Notes: a model not told the origin generated them from the letters alone. Counted from the first letter of the stretch, positions 49,966 to 58,926 are shown. The stretch is 64,000 bases of DNA from Streptomyces sp. Act143 (GCF_003143935.1 NZ_QFRX01000001.1:5534924-5598923); one strand, 5' to 3'. A program made the numbers and translations.

Positions 49966-50988
49966 GTGGAGAAGGCGTTGACAAGAAGGACAGGTATCAA
50001 GGTTTCCGATACGCCGCACCCGCGCACGAGTTCATACGGCAGGATTCTCGGCGTCGGCAGCTATCGCCCGCGCGCGGTGATCGACAATGCGGAGTTGTGC
50101 CGGACGCTCGACTCCACGCCCGAGTGGATCGAAACCCGCTCCGGTATTCGGGAGCGACGTTTCGCGGCCCCTGACGAAACGCTGGAGCACATGGCCGTGG
50201 CGGCGTCGGGCAAGGCGCTCGCCCAGGCCGGAATCGGCCCGGAGGACCTCGATTTCGTCCTGATCGCCACGATGACGAACCTGCTGCACGCTCCACCGCT
50301 GTCGGCCCGTATCGCACGCTCCCTCGGGGCGGACCGGGCCGCCGCCCTGGACACCTCCGCCGCGTGCTCCGGTTTCTGCCACACCCTGGCGATCGCCTCG
50401 GACATGGTGAGCGCGGGCAGCGCCCGCCATGTCCTGGTGATCGGCGCGGACCGGATGACGGACATCGTGCAGCGCACCGACCGGGGCAGCGCGTTCCTGT
50501 TCGCCGACGGCGCGGGCGCGGTCGTGGTGGGCCCGTCGGACGAGCCCGGGTTCGGCCCCGTCGTACGACGCACGGACAGCCGGTACGTCGACTCCGTCTG
50601 GATGACGGCTCCTTGGGCCGAGGGCGGTGAGCATCCGTGGCTGCGCATCGACGGCCGGCGCATCTTCCGCTGGGCGATGGACGAGGTGGCGCCGGCCGCG
50701 GAGGAGATGCTGCGGGTCGCCGGCGTCGCCCCCGACCAGCTCGGCACCTTCGTCCCGCACCAGGCGAACGTACGGATGATCGAGCTCATGGCGGACCGCC
50801 TCGGCCTGGGCCCGGAGACGGTCGTGGCCCGGGACGTCGTCCACACCGGCAACACCTCCGCCGCCTCCGTGCCGCTCGCGCTCGACGCCGTGCTCGCCGA
50901 GGGGCGGGTGAGCCGCGGCGACACCGCCCTGCTGATCGGGTTCGGCGCGGGGTTGAGCTTCGCCGGACAGGTAGTGGTGCTGCCATGA
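49966..50988 (+). CDS. KAS III (FabH-like) starter-unit ketosynthase
   Basis: 340 aa if started at GTG 49966; TTG 49978 is another candidate and the frame is open further upstream. Catalytic triad Cys134 (DTSAACSGF), His265 (VPHQANVRM) and Asn296 (VHTGNTSAAS). KAS III enzymes in type II clusters (ZhuH, FrnI, alnumycin) condense an acyl-CoA with malonyl-ACP to make a non-acetate primer, such as butyryl. Its presence with a second ACP and free acyltransferase is the evidence for alkyl priming here. The stop overlaps the flavin reductase ATG. Confidence 0.92.
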   Translation: MEKALTRRTGIKVSDTPHPRTSSYGRILGVGSYRPRAVIDNAELCRTLDSTPEWIETRSGIRERRFAAPDETLEHMAVAASGKALAQAGIGPEDLDFVLIATMTNLLHAPPLSARIARSLGADRAAALDTSAACSGFCHTLAIASDMVSAGSARHVLVIGADRMTDIVQRTDRGSAFLFADGAGAVVVGPSDEPGFGPVVRRTDSRYVDSVWMTAPWAEGGEHPWLRIDGRRIFRWAMDEVAPAAEEMLRVAGVAPDQLGTFVPHQANVRMIELMADRLGLGPETVVARDVVHTGNTSAASVPLALDAVLAEGRVSRGDTALLIGFGAGLSFAGQVVVLP

Positions 50989-51506
50989 CCGAGCAGACCA
51001 CCGGCGTTCCGCGCTCCGTGCCTGCCGAGGCGTTCCGGGCGGCCATGGCCTGTCACGCGGCCGGCGTGGCGGTCGTCACCACCAGGGACGCGACGGGGCG
51101 CCCCTGGGGACTGACCGTCACCTCGTTCAACTCGGTGTCGCTGGAACCGCCCCTGGTCGTGGCGTGCGTGGCCCGACGCGCGGGCGGCTACCGGGCGTTC
51201 GCGGACTGCACACGGTTCGTGGTGAGCCTGCTGGACGAGCAACAGGAGGAGGTCGCGGCACGGTTCGCCCGCAGCGGCGCGGACAAGTTCCTCCCGCACG
51301 AGCACGACGCCACCGCCCCCGGCCCGCCCCCGGCGGTGCCGGGAGCCCTGTGCCGCCTCGACTGCCGCGTCCACGCCCGCCACCCGGCAGGCGACCACCT
51401 GCTCCTGGTGGGCCGCGTGACCGAGACCCACTACCGCGAGGGCGCCCCCCTCATCCACCACCGCCGAACCTTTCACACCCTGCGCTCGGACGCCGTACGG
51501 TCCTGA
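50985..51506 (+). CDS. flavin reductase (ActVB/AlnH-like) of the two-component monooxygenase
   Basis: 173 aa from ATG 50985, translationally coupled to KAS III. Family motifs: AFRAAMACHAAGVAVVTTRDATGRPWGLTVTSFNSVSLEPPLVVACV (FMN binding), FVVSLLDEQQEEVAARFA and the C-terminal GDHLLLVGRVTETHYREGAPLIHHRRTFHTL with the NAD(P)H/flavin His. It supplies reduced FMN to the group D monooxygenase at 42072. Confidence 0.92.
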   Translation: MTEQTTGVPRSVPAEAFRAAMACHAAGVAVVTTRDATGRPWGLTVTSFNSVSLEPPLVVACVARRAGGYRAFADCTRFVVSLLDEQQEEVAARFARSGADKFLPHEHDATAPGPPPAVPGALCRLDCRVHARHPAGDHLLLVGRVTETHYREGAPLIHHRRTFHTLRSDAVRS

Positions 51507-51557
51507 GGGCCGCGGCGTGCGAGCCGGCCGAGGGGGGAGGGCCGTAGCCACCGCATG

Positions 51558-51616
51558 AGGGCCCGGTCGGCGGGGCGAGGAACCGGAATCGTTCCTCGCC
51601 CCGCCGACCGGGCCCT
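51558..51616. terminator. very long perfect hairpin, bidirectional terminator
   Basis: A 26-bp perfect stem (51558-51583 with 51591-51616) and 7-nt loop CGGAATC between the convergent flavin reductase and CPSase-like genes. It is the longest perfect inverted repeat I found in the window. Confidence 0.85.
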
Positions 51617-51618
51617 TG

Positions 51619-54495
51619 TCAGTGCGTCGTGCGGGACTGCCAGTCCTGGAGTGAGCGGAGCCGGGCGCGTTCGCGCGGGCGCCGCAGGGCGTCGATGCCC
51701 TGGACGGCGGCGGCCAGGTCCCGGACCGTGGTCAGACAGGGAACGCCGTGGGCGAGTGCGGCGGCCAGGACCCCCTGGCCCTCGGTGGGGACCTCCCCCC
51801 GGTGGTGCGTGGCGACGACCAGGTCGATCTGCCCGTCGCGGACCAGCCGTGCGGCACTCGTCCGGCCGATCGTGTGGACGACGCCGGCCTTGACGCCGTT
51901 GCGCCGGAGCAGGCCCGCCAGGCCGCCGGTGGCCAGCAACTCGAAGCCCAAGGAAGCCAGTTCACGGGCCGGGAAGATCACCGAACGCCGGTCGCGGTCG
52001 GCGATGGACAGCAGGGCACGGCCCTTGGTGGGCAGCGGGCCACCGGCGGCCGCCCGGGACTTGGCGTAGGCGGTGCCGAAGGTCTCTCCGATGCCCATGG
52101 CGTTGCTGCTGCCGGTCGTAGTCCCGATGCCCATGGCGTTGCTGCTGCCGGTCGCGGTCCCGATGCCCATGGCGTCCCTGCCACCCGGCGTCTCCGTGCT
52201 GTCCATGGGCACCCCGCTCCCCGGCGTCCTCCCGGCCCGCGGCAGGGTCTGCCCGACGGCTACCGGCGCGTCCGGGGGCAGCGTGGCGCCGTCTCCGGTA
52301 CCCCGCAGCAAGCCCTCCGCCCGCAGCCCGGCTATGGACGCGCCGAGCGCGATGCGGGCGGCGGCCCGCGCGAGCGGCACGCCGGTGGCCTGCGAGGTGA
52401 AGGGCACGGTCCCGGACACCCGGGGTTCGGCGCCGCGCACATGGACCACCCCACCGGCCAGAGCGCACCGCACGGTGAGCGCACCGCGCACCCCGAGCGC
52501 CCCGGCGAGCACCCGCGTGGCCGCACGCAGGCACTCGATGTCATGGCCGCCCAGCGTGACGGCCGGCAGGACGTGCACCGCACCGGCATCCGGGGCGTCG
52601 ACCCACCCGAGCCGCTCCAGCACCCCGCCCAGATAGACCTCCTCCCCGTCGGACAGCGCGTCCACGGTGACCTCGACGGCATCGCGCACCACCTGCCCGA
52701 TCACCACGGGCCACCCACCGCCGACGCCTCCGCGCGGAGCGAGCAGAGAGGCCAGCGCCCCGGCGTCCAGCACCAGTTGCTGCGTCGCCCCGGACCCTGT
52801 CCTGCCGCCCCGTCCACCACCGGCCCCACCGGCTCCACCGGCCCACCGGACCGTCACCGGATACCCGACGGTCTCGGCGGCGACCCGGGCGGCCTCGGGC
52901 GGTGAGGACGCCGTCGCGTGCCGTACGGCGGACAGCCCGACGGTGCGCAGGAGGTGCTGGAACGTGGCGTGCTCCTCGGTGGCGCGGACGGCTGACGGCG
53001 GGGCGCCGAGGACCCGTACGCCCTGGTCCGCGAGGTCCCGCGCGAGCCGCGTCGCATCCGCGCCGCCGAACTGCACACACACCCCGGCGACGGGACCACC
53101 GCGTCGCTCGGCGTGCACCACCTCCAGGACCGCCTCGGTCGTGAGGGGTGCGCAGTGGAACCGGTCGGCGGCCCGTTCGTCCCAGTCCGGGGACGCCGGG
53201 GCGCAGCCGACCACGACGGTCTTGTGCCCCGCCGCGCGCAGGGCGGCGGACGCCTGGAGCCAGGCGTGCGCGGGCCCGCTGCCGTGCTGCCCCAGGACGA
53301 TCACCGCGGGCTTCGTACGTCCGGCCGCCGGCCCCCGCCCGTCCTGGCCCCGGTCCCGTCCCAGCATCGGGGGCACCGAGCGCACCCCCAGGGCGTACCG
53401 GAGCTCCCGGACGACGTCCTCGCGCAGCCCGCGGAGCTCACCGATCCGGCGGTCCCGAAAGCCGTGCCGCTTGGCCTCGGCGATGAGCTCCCTGGTCAAC
53501 TCGGGCGCGGCGACCAGCTCGTCCGCCACCTTCCGGATCACGGAGAGCTGCTCGTCGAGCCAAGGATCGACCTCGGTACGCCGACCGCCCGTCATTTCGG
53601 GCGCAGCGCCCTCGTGCCCGCCCCCGTGCAGACAGGCCAGCGCCTCCTGGAGGGCCGCGGTGAAGGTGTGGCCGACGGCCAGTGCCTCCGCTCCCGAGGA
53701 CGCGACCGCGCGGACGGCGACATGGCCGGGCGCGGGCCGGGAGCGTACCGGCGTCTCGGGGAGCGTGCGGCCGGCGGCCAGTTCGGCACAGATCCCCGCT
53801 ATCGGCAGACCGGTGGCACACGCCACGAGAGCCGCCTCGCGTGCACCCCGCGGGTCCACGTCGAGGACGACAACGCGCCCGCTCCCCGGGTGCACCGCGC
53901 ACCACAGGGTGCAGCCCCCGGCGCCCGCGCCGATCTCCCGGACCACGGACCGGCCGACGTCGCGCAGTGCCTCGTACAGCCGCGTCGTCGGCGTCCGCGC
54001 GGGCGCGACGGTGATCGTGCCGCCGCCCGGCAGGTCGAAGGTCTCGAAGGAGCAGACGACCTCGATGCCGTCGGTCCTGTCGCGCATCAGCTGGAGCCCG
54101 TATCTGCGCCACCCCGCAACGGCCCCCGCCCCGGCGGTGTCCGCCCCGACGACCTCCGCGGCCCGGTGGAGCGCCACGGCGTCGGTGCCGAGGAGCCGGA
54201 CGCCGTACCGGTCGAGCGTGCCCGCCTCGTGCAGGGCCACGGCCGTGTCGACGGCCGTGCGTCCGTCGAGGGCCGGCAGCAGCGCGTCGGGGCGCTCCCT
54301 GGCGATGATGTGCTCGGCGGACTCGGGGGTGAGGGGTTCGACGTACGTGGCGTCGGCGAACCCGGGATCGGTGGTGGCCGTCGCGGGGTCGGGGTCGACG
54401 AGGACGACCCGCAGCCCCAGGTCCGTCAGTGCTTGGCACGCCTGTGGGCCGGCCCCGAGGACCAGGACCGACCGCACGGTGCCGGGCTCAGGCAC
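51619..54495 (-). CDS. degenerate carbamoyl-phosphate synthase large subunit-like protein
   Basis: 958 aa from GTG 54495 (GGAG 8 nt upstream). Alignable by eye to CarB: FxxPLTPESAEHIIARERPDALLPALDGRTAVDTAV, VVCSFETFDLPGGGTITVAPA, oligomerisation helices EVDPWLDEQLSVIRKV, second half DDAVEVTVDAL-like block, TVPFTSQATGVPLARAAARIALG and a C-terminal MGS-like domain. However, both IE(M/V)NPR metal-binding motifs are changed (VLDVDPR and VRGAEPR), about 90 residues of the first ATP-grasp are missing, and glycine-rich ATP loops are lost. It is probably not a working synthase. In-frame 12-aa repeats (AMGIGTTTGSSN) precede the MGS-like domain. No CarA is nearby. Confidence 0.85.
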   Translation of the reverse strand: MPEPGTVRSVLVLGAGPQACQALTDLGLRVVLVDPDPATATTDPGFADATYVEPLTPESAEHIIARERPDALLPALDGRTAVDTAVALHEAGTLDRYGVRLLGTDAVALHRAAEVVGADTAGAGAVAGWRRYGLQLMRDRTDGIEVVCSFETFDLPGGGTITVAPARTPTTRLYEALRDVGRSVVREIGAGAGGCTLWCAVHPGSGRVVVLDVDPRGAREAALVACATGLPIAGICAELAAGRTLPETPVRSRPAPGHVAVRAVASSGAEALAVGHTFTAALQEALACLHGGGHEGAAPEMTGGRRTEVDPWLDEQLSVIRKVADELVAAPELTRELIAEAKRHGFRDRRIGELRGLREDVVRELRYALGVRSVPPMLGRDRGQDGRGPAAGRTKPAVIVLGQHGSGPAHAWLQASAALRAAGHKTVVVGCAPASPDWDERAADRFHCAPLTTEAVLEVVHAERRGGPVAGVCVQFGGADATRLARDLADQGVRVLGAPPSAVRATEEHATFQHLLRTVGLSAVRHATASSPPEAARVAAETVGYPVTVRWAGGAGGAGGGRGGRTGSGATQQLVLDAGALASLLAPRGGVGGGWPVVIGQVVRDAVEVTVDALSDGEEVYLGGVLERLGWVDAPDAGAVHVLPAVTLGGHDIECLRAATRVLAGALGVRGALTVRCALAGGVVHVRGAEPRVSGTVPFTSQATGVPLARAAARIALGASIAGLRAEGLLRGTGDGATLPPDAPVAVGQTLPRAGRTPGSGVPMDSTETPGGRDAMGIGTATGSSNAMGIGTTTGSSNAMGIGETFGTAYAKSRAAAGGPLPTKGRALLSIADRDRRSVIFPARELASLGFELLATGGLAGLLRRNGVKAGVVHTIGRTSAARLVRDGQIDLVVATHHRGEVPTEGQGVLAAALAHGVPCLTTVRDLAAAVQGIDALRRPRERARLRSLQDWQSRTTH
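52090..52197. repeat. 36-nt tandem repeats in the CPSase-like gene
   Basis: Units begin at 52090, 52126 and 52162; the first two are nearly identical and the third diverges in its second half. They encode AMGIG(T/E)xTGSSN-type 12-mers. Confidence 0.85.
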
Positions 54496-54646
54496 GAGGC
54501 CCGCTCCAATAAGTACGGGCGTCCGGTCGCAGCGCGCGGTCCAGGGGGTCGCGCAGCAGCCGGGCGACCATGCCGGCCGGGACGACGACGAAGAGATAGG
54601 CGACGGCGAGCAGCGCCAGGACGCAGGCGCGGCGAAGCGCATCCAT
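54488..54646 (-). CDS. 52-aa SxtJ-like membrane peptide
   Basis: Starts at ATG 54646 and ends with TGA 54490-54488, overlapping the GTG of the CPSase-like gene by 8 nt. One hydrophobic helix (CVLALLAVAYLFVVVPAGMV, residues 8-27) is followed by ARLLRDPLDRALRPDARTYW. I recall SxtJ-family proteins ending in a P-x-G-L-x-x-R-L-x-x-x-D-P-L then ...SYW pattern, next to SxtI carbamoyltransferases; this is a short version with only the last helix. Position directly after the carbamoyltransferase gene supports it. The match is by memory and could be coincidental for so short a protein. Confidence 0.65.
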   Translation of the reverse strand: MDALRRACVLALLAVAYLFVVVPAGMVARLLRDPLDRALRPDARTYWSGPRA

Positions 54647-54704
54647 GATGAGGCCTCTCAGCAGGGGGAGTTCAGTCCGGGAATCCAGATGCCAGTCCAG
54701 GGGT

Positions 54705-56579
54705 TCAGTCCAGCGGGATCAGTTCGCGCCAGTTGTCGTTCTCCGGCCACGCCGGCTGCTCCGCCTTCTCGATCAGGAAGCCGCCGATGGCCAGCGTGTC
54801 GATGTTGGTGCGCATGAAGCAGCGGTAGGCGTCCTCCGGCGTCGCCACGATGGGTTCGCCCCGCACGTTGAACGACGTGTTGACGAGGACAGGGCACCCG
54901 GTGAGCCGGTCGAACTCGGTCAGCAGCCGGTGGAACCCGGGGTCCTGGTCCGCGTCGACCGTCTGCACCCGGGCCGAGCGGTCGACATGGGTGACCGCCG
55001 GGACGGTGGACCGGGGAACCTTCAGCAACTCCAGACCGGAGACCTGCCCAGCGCCCTGCCCAGCACCCTGCCCGGAGTCCCGCTCGGCGAGCTGCTGCCG
55101 TGCCGCGATCCGGGCGACGATCAGCATGTACGGGCTCGGCTGCCCCAAGTCGAAGTACTCCTGGGCCCGTTCGGCCAGCACCGCGGGCGCGAACGGCCGG
55201 AACGACTCACGGAACTTGATCTTCTGGTTCATCGCGGACTGCATCGCCGGATCCCGCGGGTCGCCGAGGATGGACCGGGAGCCGAGCGCCCGCGGGCCGA
55301 ACTCCATCCGCCCCTGGAACCAGCCCACCACCTTGCCCTCGGCGAGCTGCCCGGCCACCGCGCGGCTGAGCTCCTCGGGGCCGAGCCGGCGGTGCGGGAT
55401 GGCGGAGGCGTCCAGGTATGCCTGGATGTGGTCGTCGTCGAACCGGGGGCCGAGGCGGGAGGCCCGCATCGCGTCGCCGCCCGTGCGGGTGTGGCTCCGG
55501 GTGCGGGCCGGCCCCCGCTGGGCCAGCAGTGCCGCCCCGAGGGCACCACCCGCGTCACCGGCGGCCGGCTGGACCCACAGTTCGTCGAAGATCCCGGCCT
55601 CGGCGAGCTTGCCGTTGGCGACGCAGTTGAGCGCCACCCCGCCCGCCAGGCACAGCCGGCTCTCCCGGGTGAGCCGGCGCGCGGTCCGCGCCAGCTTCAG
55701 CATGATCTCCTCCGTCACGGCCTGCACCGACGCGGCCAGGTCGAACTCCCGCTGGGTCAGCGGGCTCTCCGGCTCCCGGCGCGGACCGCCGAACAGCTCC
55801 TCGAAGCCGCGGCCCGTCATGACCTGCCCGTACTGGAACGCGAACCGGCGCAGGTCGAGCCGGAAGGAGCCGTCGTCCTTGATGTCGACCAGCCGCTCCC
55901 GGATCAGGTCGGCATAGACGGGCTGCCCGTAGGGGGCGAGTCCCATGAGCTTGTACTCGCCCGAGTCGACCTTGAATCCGCAGAAGTAGGTGAACGCCGA
56001 GTAGAGCATGCCGAGGGAGTGCGGGAAGGACAGCTCGGCGACCGGGACGACCTCCCCGGCCACGCCGTGCCAGATCGACGTGGTCGTCCACTCGCCCACC
56101 CCGTCGACGCACAGGACGGCCGCGGTCTCGTACGGGCTGGGCAGATAGGCGGACGCGGCGTGCGACTCGTGGTGGCCGAAGGCCATGATCTCGGGGACGG
56201 GACCGGAGAACAGTTCGCCCAGCCGGTCCCGGACCGTGTCCGGCGCCCGGCGCTTCCAGCTCAGCCAGTCGGGCATCACCTCCCGGAACGAGCTCCAGGA
56301 GCGCGGTGCCGTACCGACATAAGTGGCCAGGACCCGGCGGAACTTGAGATCCGACCGCTCGTAGTACGCGACGGCGTCGAGGTCGCCGAGGGAGAGGCCC
56401 GCCTCGTCCAGGCAGTAACGGACGGCGAGTTCGGGAAAGGACGGGTCGTGGCGGCGTCGGCTGAACCGCTCCTCCTGAGCGGCGGCGACGATCCCGCCGC
56501 CGTCGACCACGGCGGCAGCGCTGTCGTGGTAGTACGCGGACAGACCCAGGACGGTGGTGACGGGGGCATCAGATGCCAT
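54705..56579 (-). CDS. O-carbamoyltransferase (TobZ/NodU/SxtI family)
   Basis: 624 aa from ATG 56579 (GAGGAGCTC upstream). The N-terminal ASKHA/Kae1-like domain has LGLSAYYHDSAAAVVDGG, FGHHESHAASAY (metal histidines 136, 137, 140), DGVGEW, SGEYKLMGLAPYG and GGVALNCVANGKL. The C-terminal YrdC-like domain has GRMEFGPRALGSRSILGDPR, FRESFRPFAPAVL and NTSFNVRGEPIV. It transfers carbamoyl from carbamoyl phosphate, through carbamoyl-AMP, to a hydroxyl group. In this cluster the acceptor may be a ribosyl or polyketide hydroxyl; that is inference. A Gly/Gln insert (GQGAGQGAGQ) lies in the C-terminal domain. Confidence 0.95.
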   Translation of the reverse strand: MASDAPVTTVLGLSAYYHDSAAAVVDGGGIVAAAQEERFSRRRHDPSFPELAVRYCLDEAGLSLGDLDAVAYYERSDLKFRRVLATYVGTAPRSWSSFREVMPDWLSWKRRAPDTVRDRLGELFSGPVPEIMAFGHHESHAASAYLPSPYETAAVLCVDGVGEWTTTSIWHGVAGEVVPVAELSFPHSLGMLYSAFTYFCGFKVDSGEYKLMGLAPYGQPVYADLIRERLVDIKDDGSFRLDLRRFAFQYGQVMTGRGFEELFGGPRREPESPLTQREFDLAASVQAVTEEIMLKLARTARRLTRESRLCLAGGVALNCVANGKLAEAGIFDELWVQPAAGDAGGALGAALLAQRGPARTRSHTRTGGDAMRASRLGPRFDDDHIQAYLDASAIPHRRLGPEELSRAVAGQLAEGKVVGWFQGRMEFGPRALGSRSILGDPRDPAMQSAMNQKIKFRESFRPFAPAVLAERAQEYFDLGQPSPYMLIVARIAARQQLAERDSGQGAGQGAGQVSGLELLKVPRSTVPAVTHVDRSARVQTVDADQDPGFHRLLTEFDRLTGCPVLVNTSFNVRGEPIVATPEDAYRCFMRTNIDTLAIGGFLIEKAEQPAWPENDNWRELIPLD

Positions 56580-56597
56580 GGACCGAGCTCCTCGGTG

Positions 56598-58907
56598 TCA
56601 GTGGGAGGCGGGCGCGAGGCGCGCGAGGGGCGGGGTACGGCGTACGGTGCGCAGCGCGGCGTAGAGGGCGGCGGCCCGGCCGGCGGGCGGGTTGAGGGAG
56701 CGCTGGCCGACCCGGACGCGCTCCCAGACCTCGCTCTCGCCGCCGGGCCCGGGGCGCGCGGGCAGCTCGTTGAGATGGCTGTCGATCGCGTCGGCCGCCC
56801 ACGCAGAGTGACCGGTGGCCACGTTGTCGATCGTGTTGTGGAGATCGACGAACTGGGTGCTGAAACCGTGGTGCCGCAGCGCCACCCGGGCATCGCGGTA
56901 ACTGCCGCCGACCCCGGACAGCTCCATCGCCAGATTGAGCCCGAGGATCTCCGGCATGAACTCCTCCGGGAACCGGGAGACGCTCAGCCAGAACACCGGC
57001 ATGGCGAAGGCCTCGTCGCGCAGTCGGGGCCAGGCGATGAACTCGGGCGAGGCGGTGGGCGGCAGATCGATGCCCATCTGGCGCAGCAGGGCCCGGTAGA
57101 TCCGCGGGTGGTTGAGCTCCAGCTCCCCGTTGCCCAGCTCGTCCCAGTAGGTACGGAACAGGAAGTGGCCGGCCCGGGACGCGGCGAGCCGGTAGTCCGT
57201 GAACCCCTGCAACCAGCCGCCGTCGATCATGATGAGCGGCGCCAACTGGAGTGTGGAGTCGATGAGTTCGGCCCGGCTGGGCAGGTCCACCCGCTCCTCG
57301 TCGAAGCCCTCGGCATGCTGGTCGTGGGCCCGGGCCAGCCAAGGGCGCAGCCCGTTCTCCCGGTCCCAGCGCTCGGGCAGGGCACCCTTGGCCGGCCGGT
57401 TGAGGGCGTATCGGGAGCGGGCCAGCCAGCGGGTCGCGTAGGCGTGCGCGAACGCGCGCAGACCGGGCGAGTCGGCGCGCCCCAGGAGCAGGGGGTAGGC
57501 CTCGCGGGCCGCGCGCGGGGTGAGGGCGGGGCGGCGGGCGGTGGCGGGACCGCGCGGTGCGGGGGCGGGCGTCGCGACGGCCGCCCGGGCCACCGCCCGC
57601 GCCGGTCCGTCCCGTCCGGGCCAGTCCGCCTGAGCCCGGTGCAGCCCGGCCTGACGGCTCGCGGTGTCCGTGGCGCTCGGGGCGTCCGCGGTGTCCGCCG
57701 TGTCCGCCGTGTCCACGGCATCCGGGGGGTCGGGATGCAGCACGGACCCCGGTTCGGGAAGGCGCCGTATCCACCGCCGCAGCAGGGCGAGTTCCTCCTC
57801 GGTGAAGATGCGGAACATGGGCCCCTCGGGGCCGATGAGCCGGCCCAGCAGCGGGCTGGACTCAGGCTTTCCGGGGCGGACGAGTCTGCTGCGGGCCAGC
57901 GCCGCGAGGAAGGGCGCGGGACCGGCGCCGACATCGGTGAACCACTCCGACAGCGGGCGTCCCTCCAGCCGGAAACCGGAGTGGTAGACCGCCGCCTGCC
58001 GGGCCCGGGTGTGGATCAGTCTCCAGACTCCGTAGTCGGGGTGCAGGGACAGCGCGGTCTCCTGACGCAGCCGCTCGCTCCAGGCCCGCACCTCGCGCAG
58101 CGCCCACCGGAACCCCTCCAGCAGCAGACCGGCCGTACCGTCGGGGCCCGGTACGGCACCGGGCTCGGCCGCCGCCGTCAACTGCGCCCGTACGGCGGCC
58201 CAGGACAGTTCGCGCCCGGGTGTTCCGCCGACGGCCCGCGCCGCGCCCAGGTCGAGCGTCTCGTACGTCTCGTCCTGGGCGTCCGTGGCCCGCAGCACGG
58301 CAGCGAGCGGCGGCAGCACGCCGAGGTGGCGCAGGCACAGGTCGGCTCCGAGCAAGTGGCAGCGGTAGGTGTCGGGCAGCCGGCTCATCGTCAGCAGCAG
58401 CGCGGGCAGCCGGAAGCTGAACCCGTCGACGGACTCGCTGCCCGCGAGCAGCACGCCGGGCAGCTCCTCCGCGACACCGTGGCGCCGCAGCAGCTCACGG
58501 AAGTCGCTGCCGCGATCGGCCAGCGGGAGCCCGACCCCGACGTCCGCGGCGTACAAGGTCAGGGTCCGCAGGACGGGTTCCGTCTCCGAGTTGCCGGGTG
58601 CCGACAGCCACTGCAGCCAGGCCCCGGCACTGAGCGCGAACGGGGCGCAGTTGCGCAGCACCCGGCGGACGGCCTCGTCGAGATCCTCCCCTTCGCCAGG
58701 GAGCACCGCGGCGAAGGCGTCGGTCTCCGCGGCGCTCCACCGGGCGGCTTCCGCGCACAGCGCGAGCATCTGCCGTTCAGCGGCCTCGGGGTCGGAGCGG
58801 GCGTGGACATCGGTGGACGGCAGACCCCGGCCGTCCTCCGGGGCGAGCGGATCGGGAGCGCCCGGAGACAGGGCGCGCAGGTACAGCGTGCGGTAGCGGG
58901 AGGACAT
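56598..58907 (-). CDS. haem-oxygenase-like (iron-containing redox) metalloenzyme with large N-terminal half
   Basis: 769 aa from ATG 58907. The C-terminal 300 or so residues match the iron-containing redox enzyme family (haem-oxygenase-like fold): AGHFLFRTYWDELGNGELELNHPRIYRALL gives a Glu/His ligand set and STQFVDLHNTIDNVATGHSAWAADAIDSHL the second. Members of this fold include diiron oxidases that hydroxylate or desaturate, and N-oxygenases. The N-terminal half (to about 390) is helical and I cannot assign it; a low-complexity Asp/Thr/Ala linker (about 395-460) joins the halves. It lies 18 nt upstream of the carbamoyltransferase on the same strand, so it is probably co-transcribed. Substrate unknown. 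Confidence 0.8.
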   Translation of the reverse strand: MSSRYRTLYLRALSPGAPDPLAPEDGRGLPSTDVHARSDPEAAERQMLALCAEAARWSAAETDAFAAVLPGEGEDLDEAVRRVLRNCAPFALSAGAWLQWLSAPGNSETEPVLRTLTLYAADVGVGLPLADRGSDFRELLRRHGVAEELPGVLLAGSESVDGFSFRLPALLLTMSRLPDTYRCHLLGADLCLRHLGVLPPLAAVLRATDAQDETYETLDLGAARAVGGTPGRELSWAAVRAQLTAAAEPGAVPGPDGTAGLLLEGFRWALREVRAWSERLRQETALSLHPDYGVWRLIHTRARQAAVYHSGFRLEGRPLSEWFTDVGAGPAPFLAALARSRLVRPGKPESSPLLGRLIGPEGPMFRIFTEEELALLRRWIRRLPEPGSVLHPDPPDAVDTADTADTADAPSATDTASRQAGLHRAQADWPGRDGPARAVARAAVATPAPAPRGPATARRPALTPRAAREAYPLLLGRADSPGLRAFAHAYATRWLARSRYALNRPAKGALPERWDRENGLRPWLARAHDQHAEGFDEERVDLPSRAELIDSTLQLAPLIMIDGGWLQGFTDYRLAASRAGHFLFRTYWDELGNGELELNHPRIYRALLRQMGIDLPPTASPEFIAWPRLRDEAFAMPVFWLSVSRFPEEFMPEILGLNLAMELSGVGGSYRDARVALRHHGFSTQFVDLHNTIDNVATGHSAWAADAIDSHLNELPARPGPGGESEVWERVRVGQRSLNPPAGRAAALYAALRTVRRTPPLARLAPASH

Positions 58908-58926
58908 GACGCAGCGGCACCTTCCC

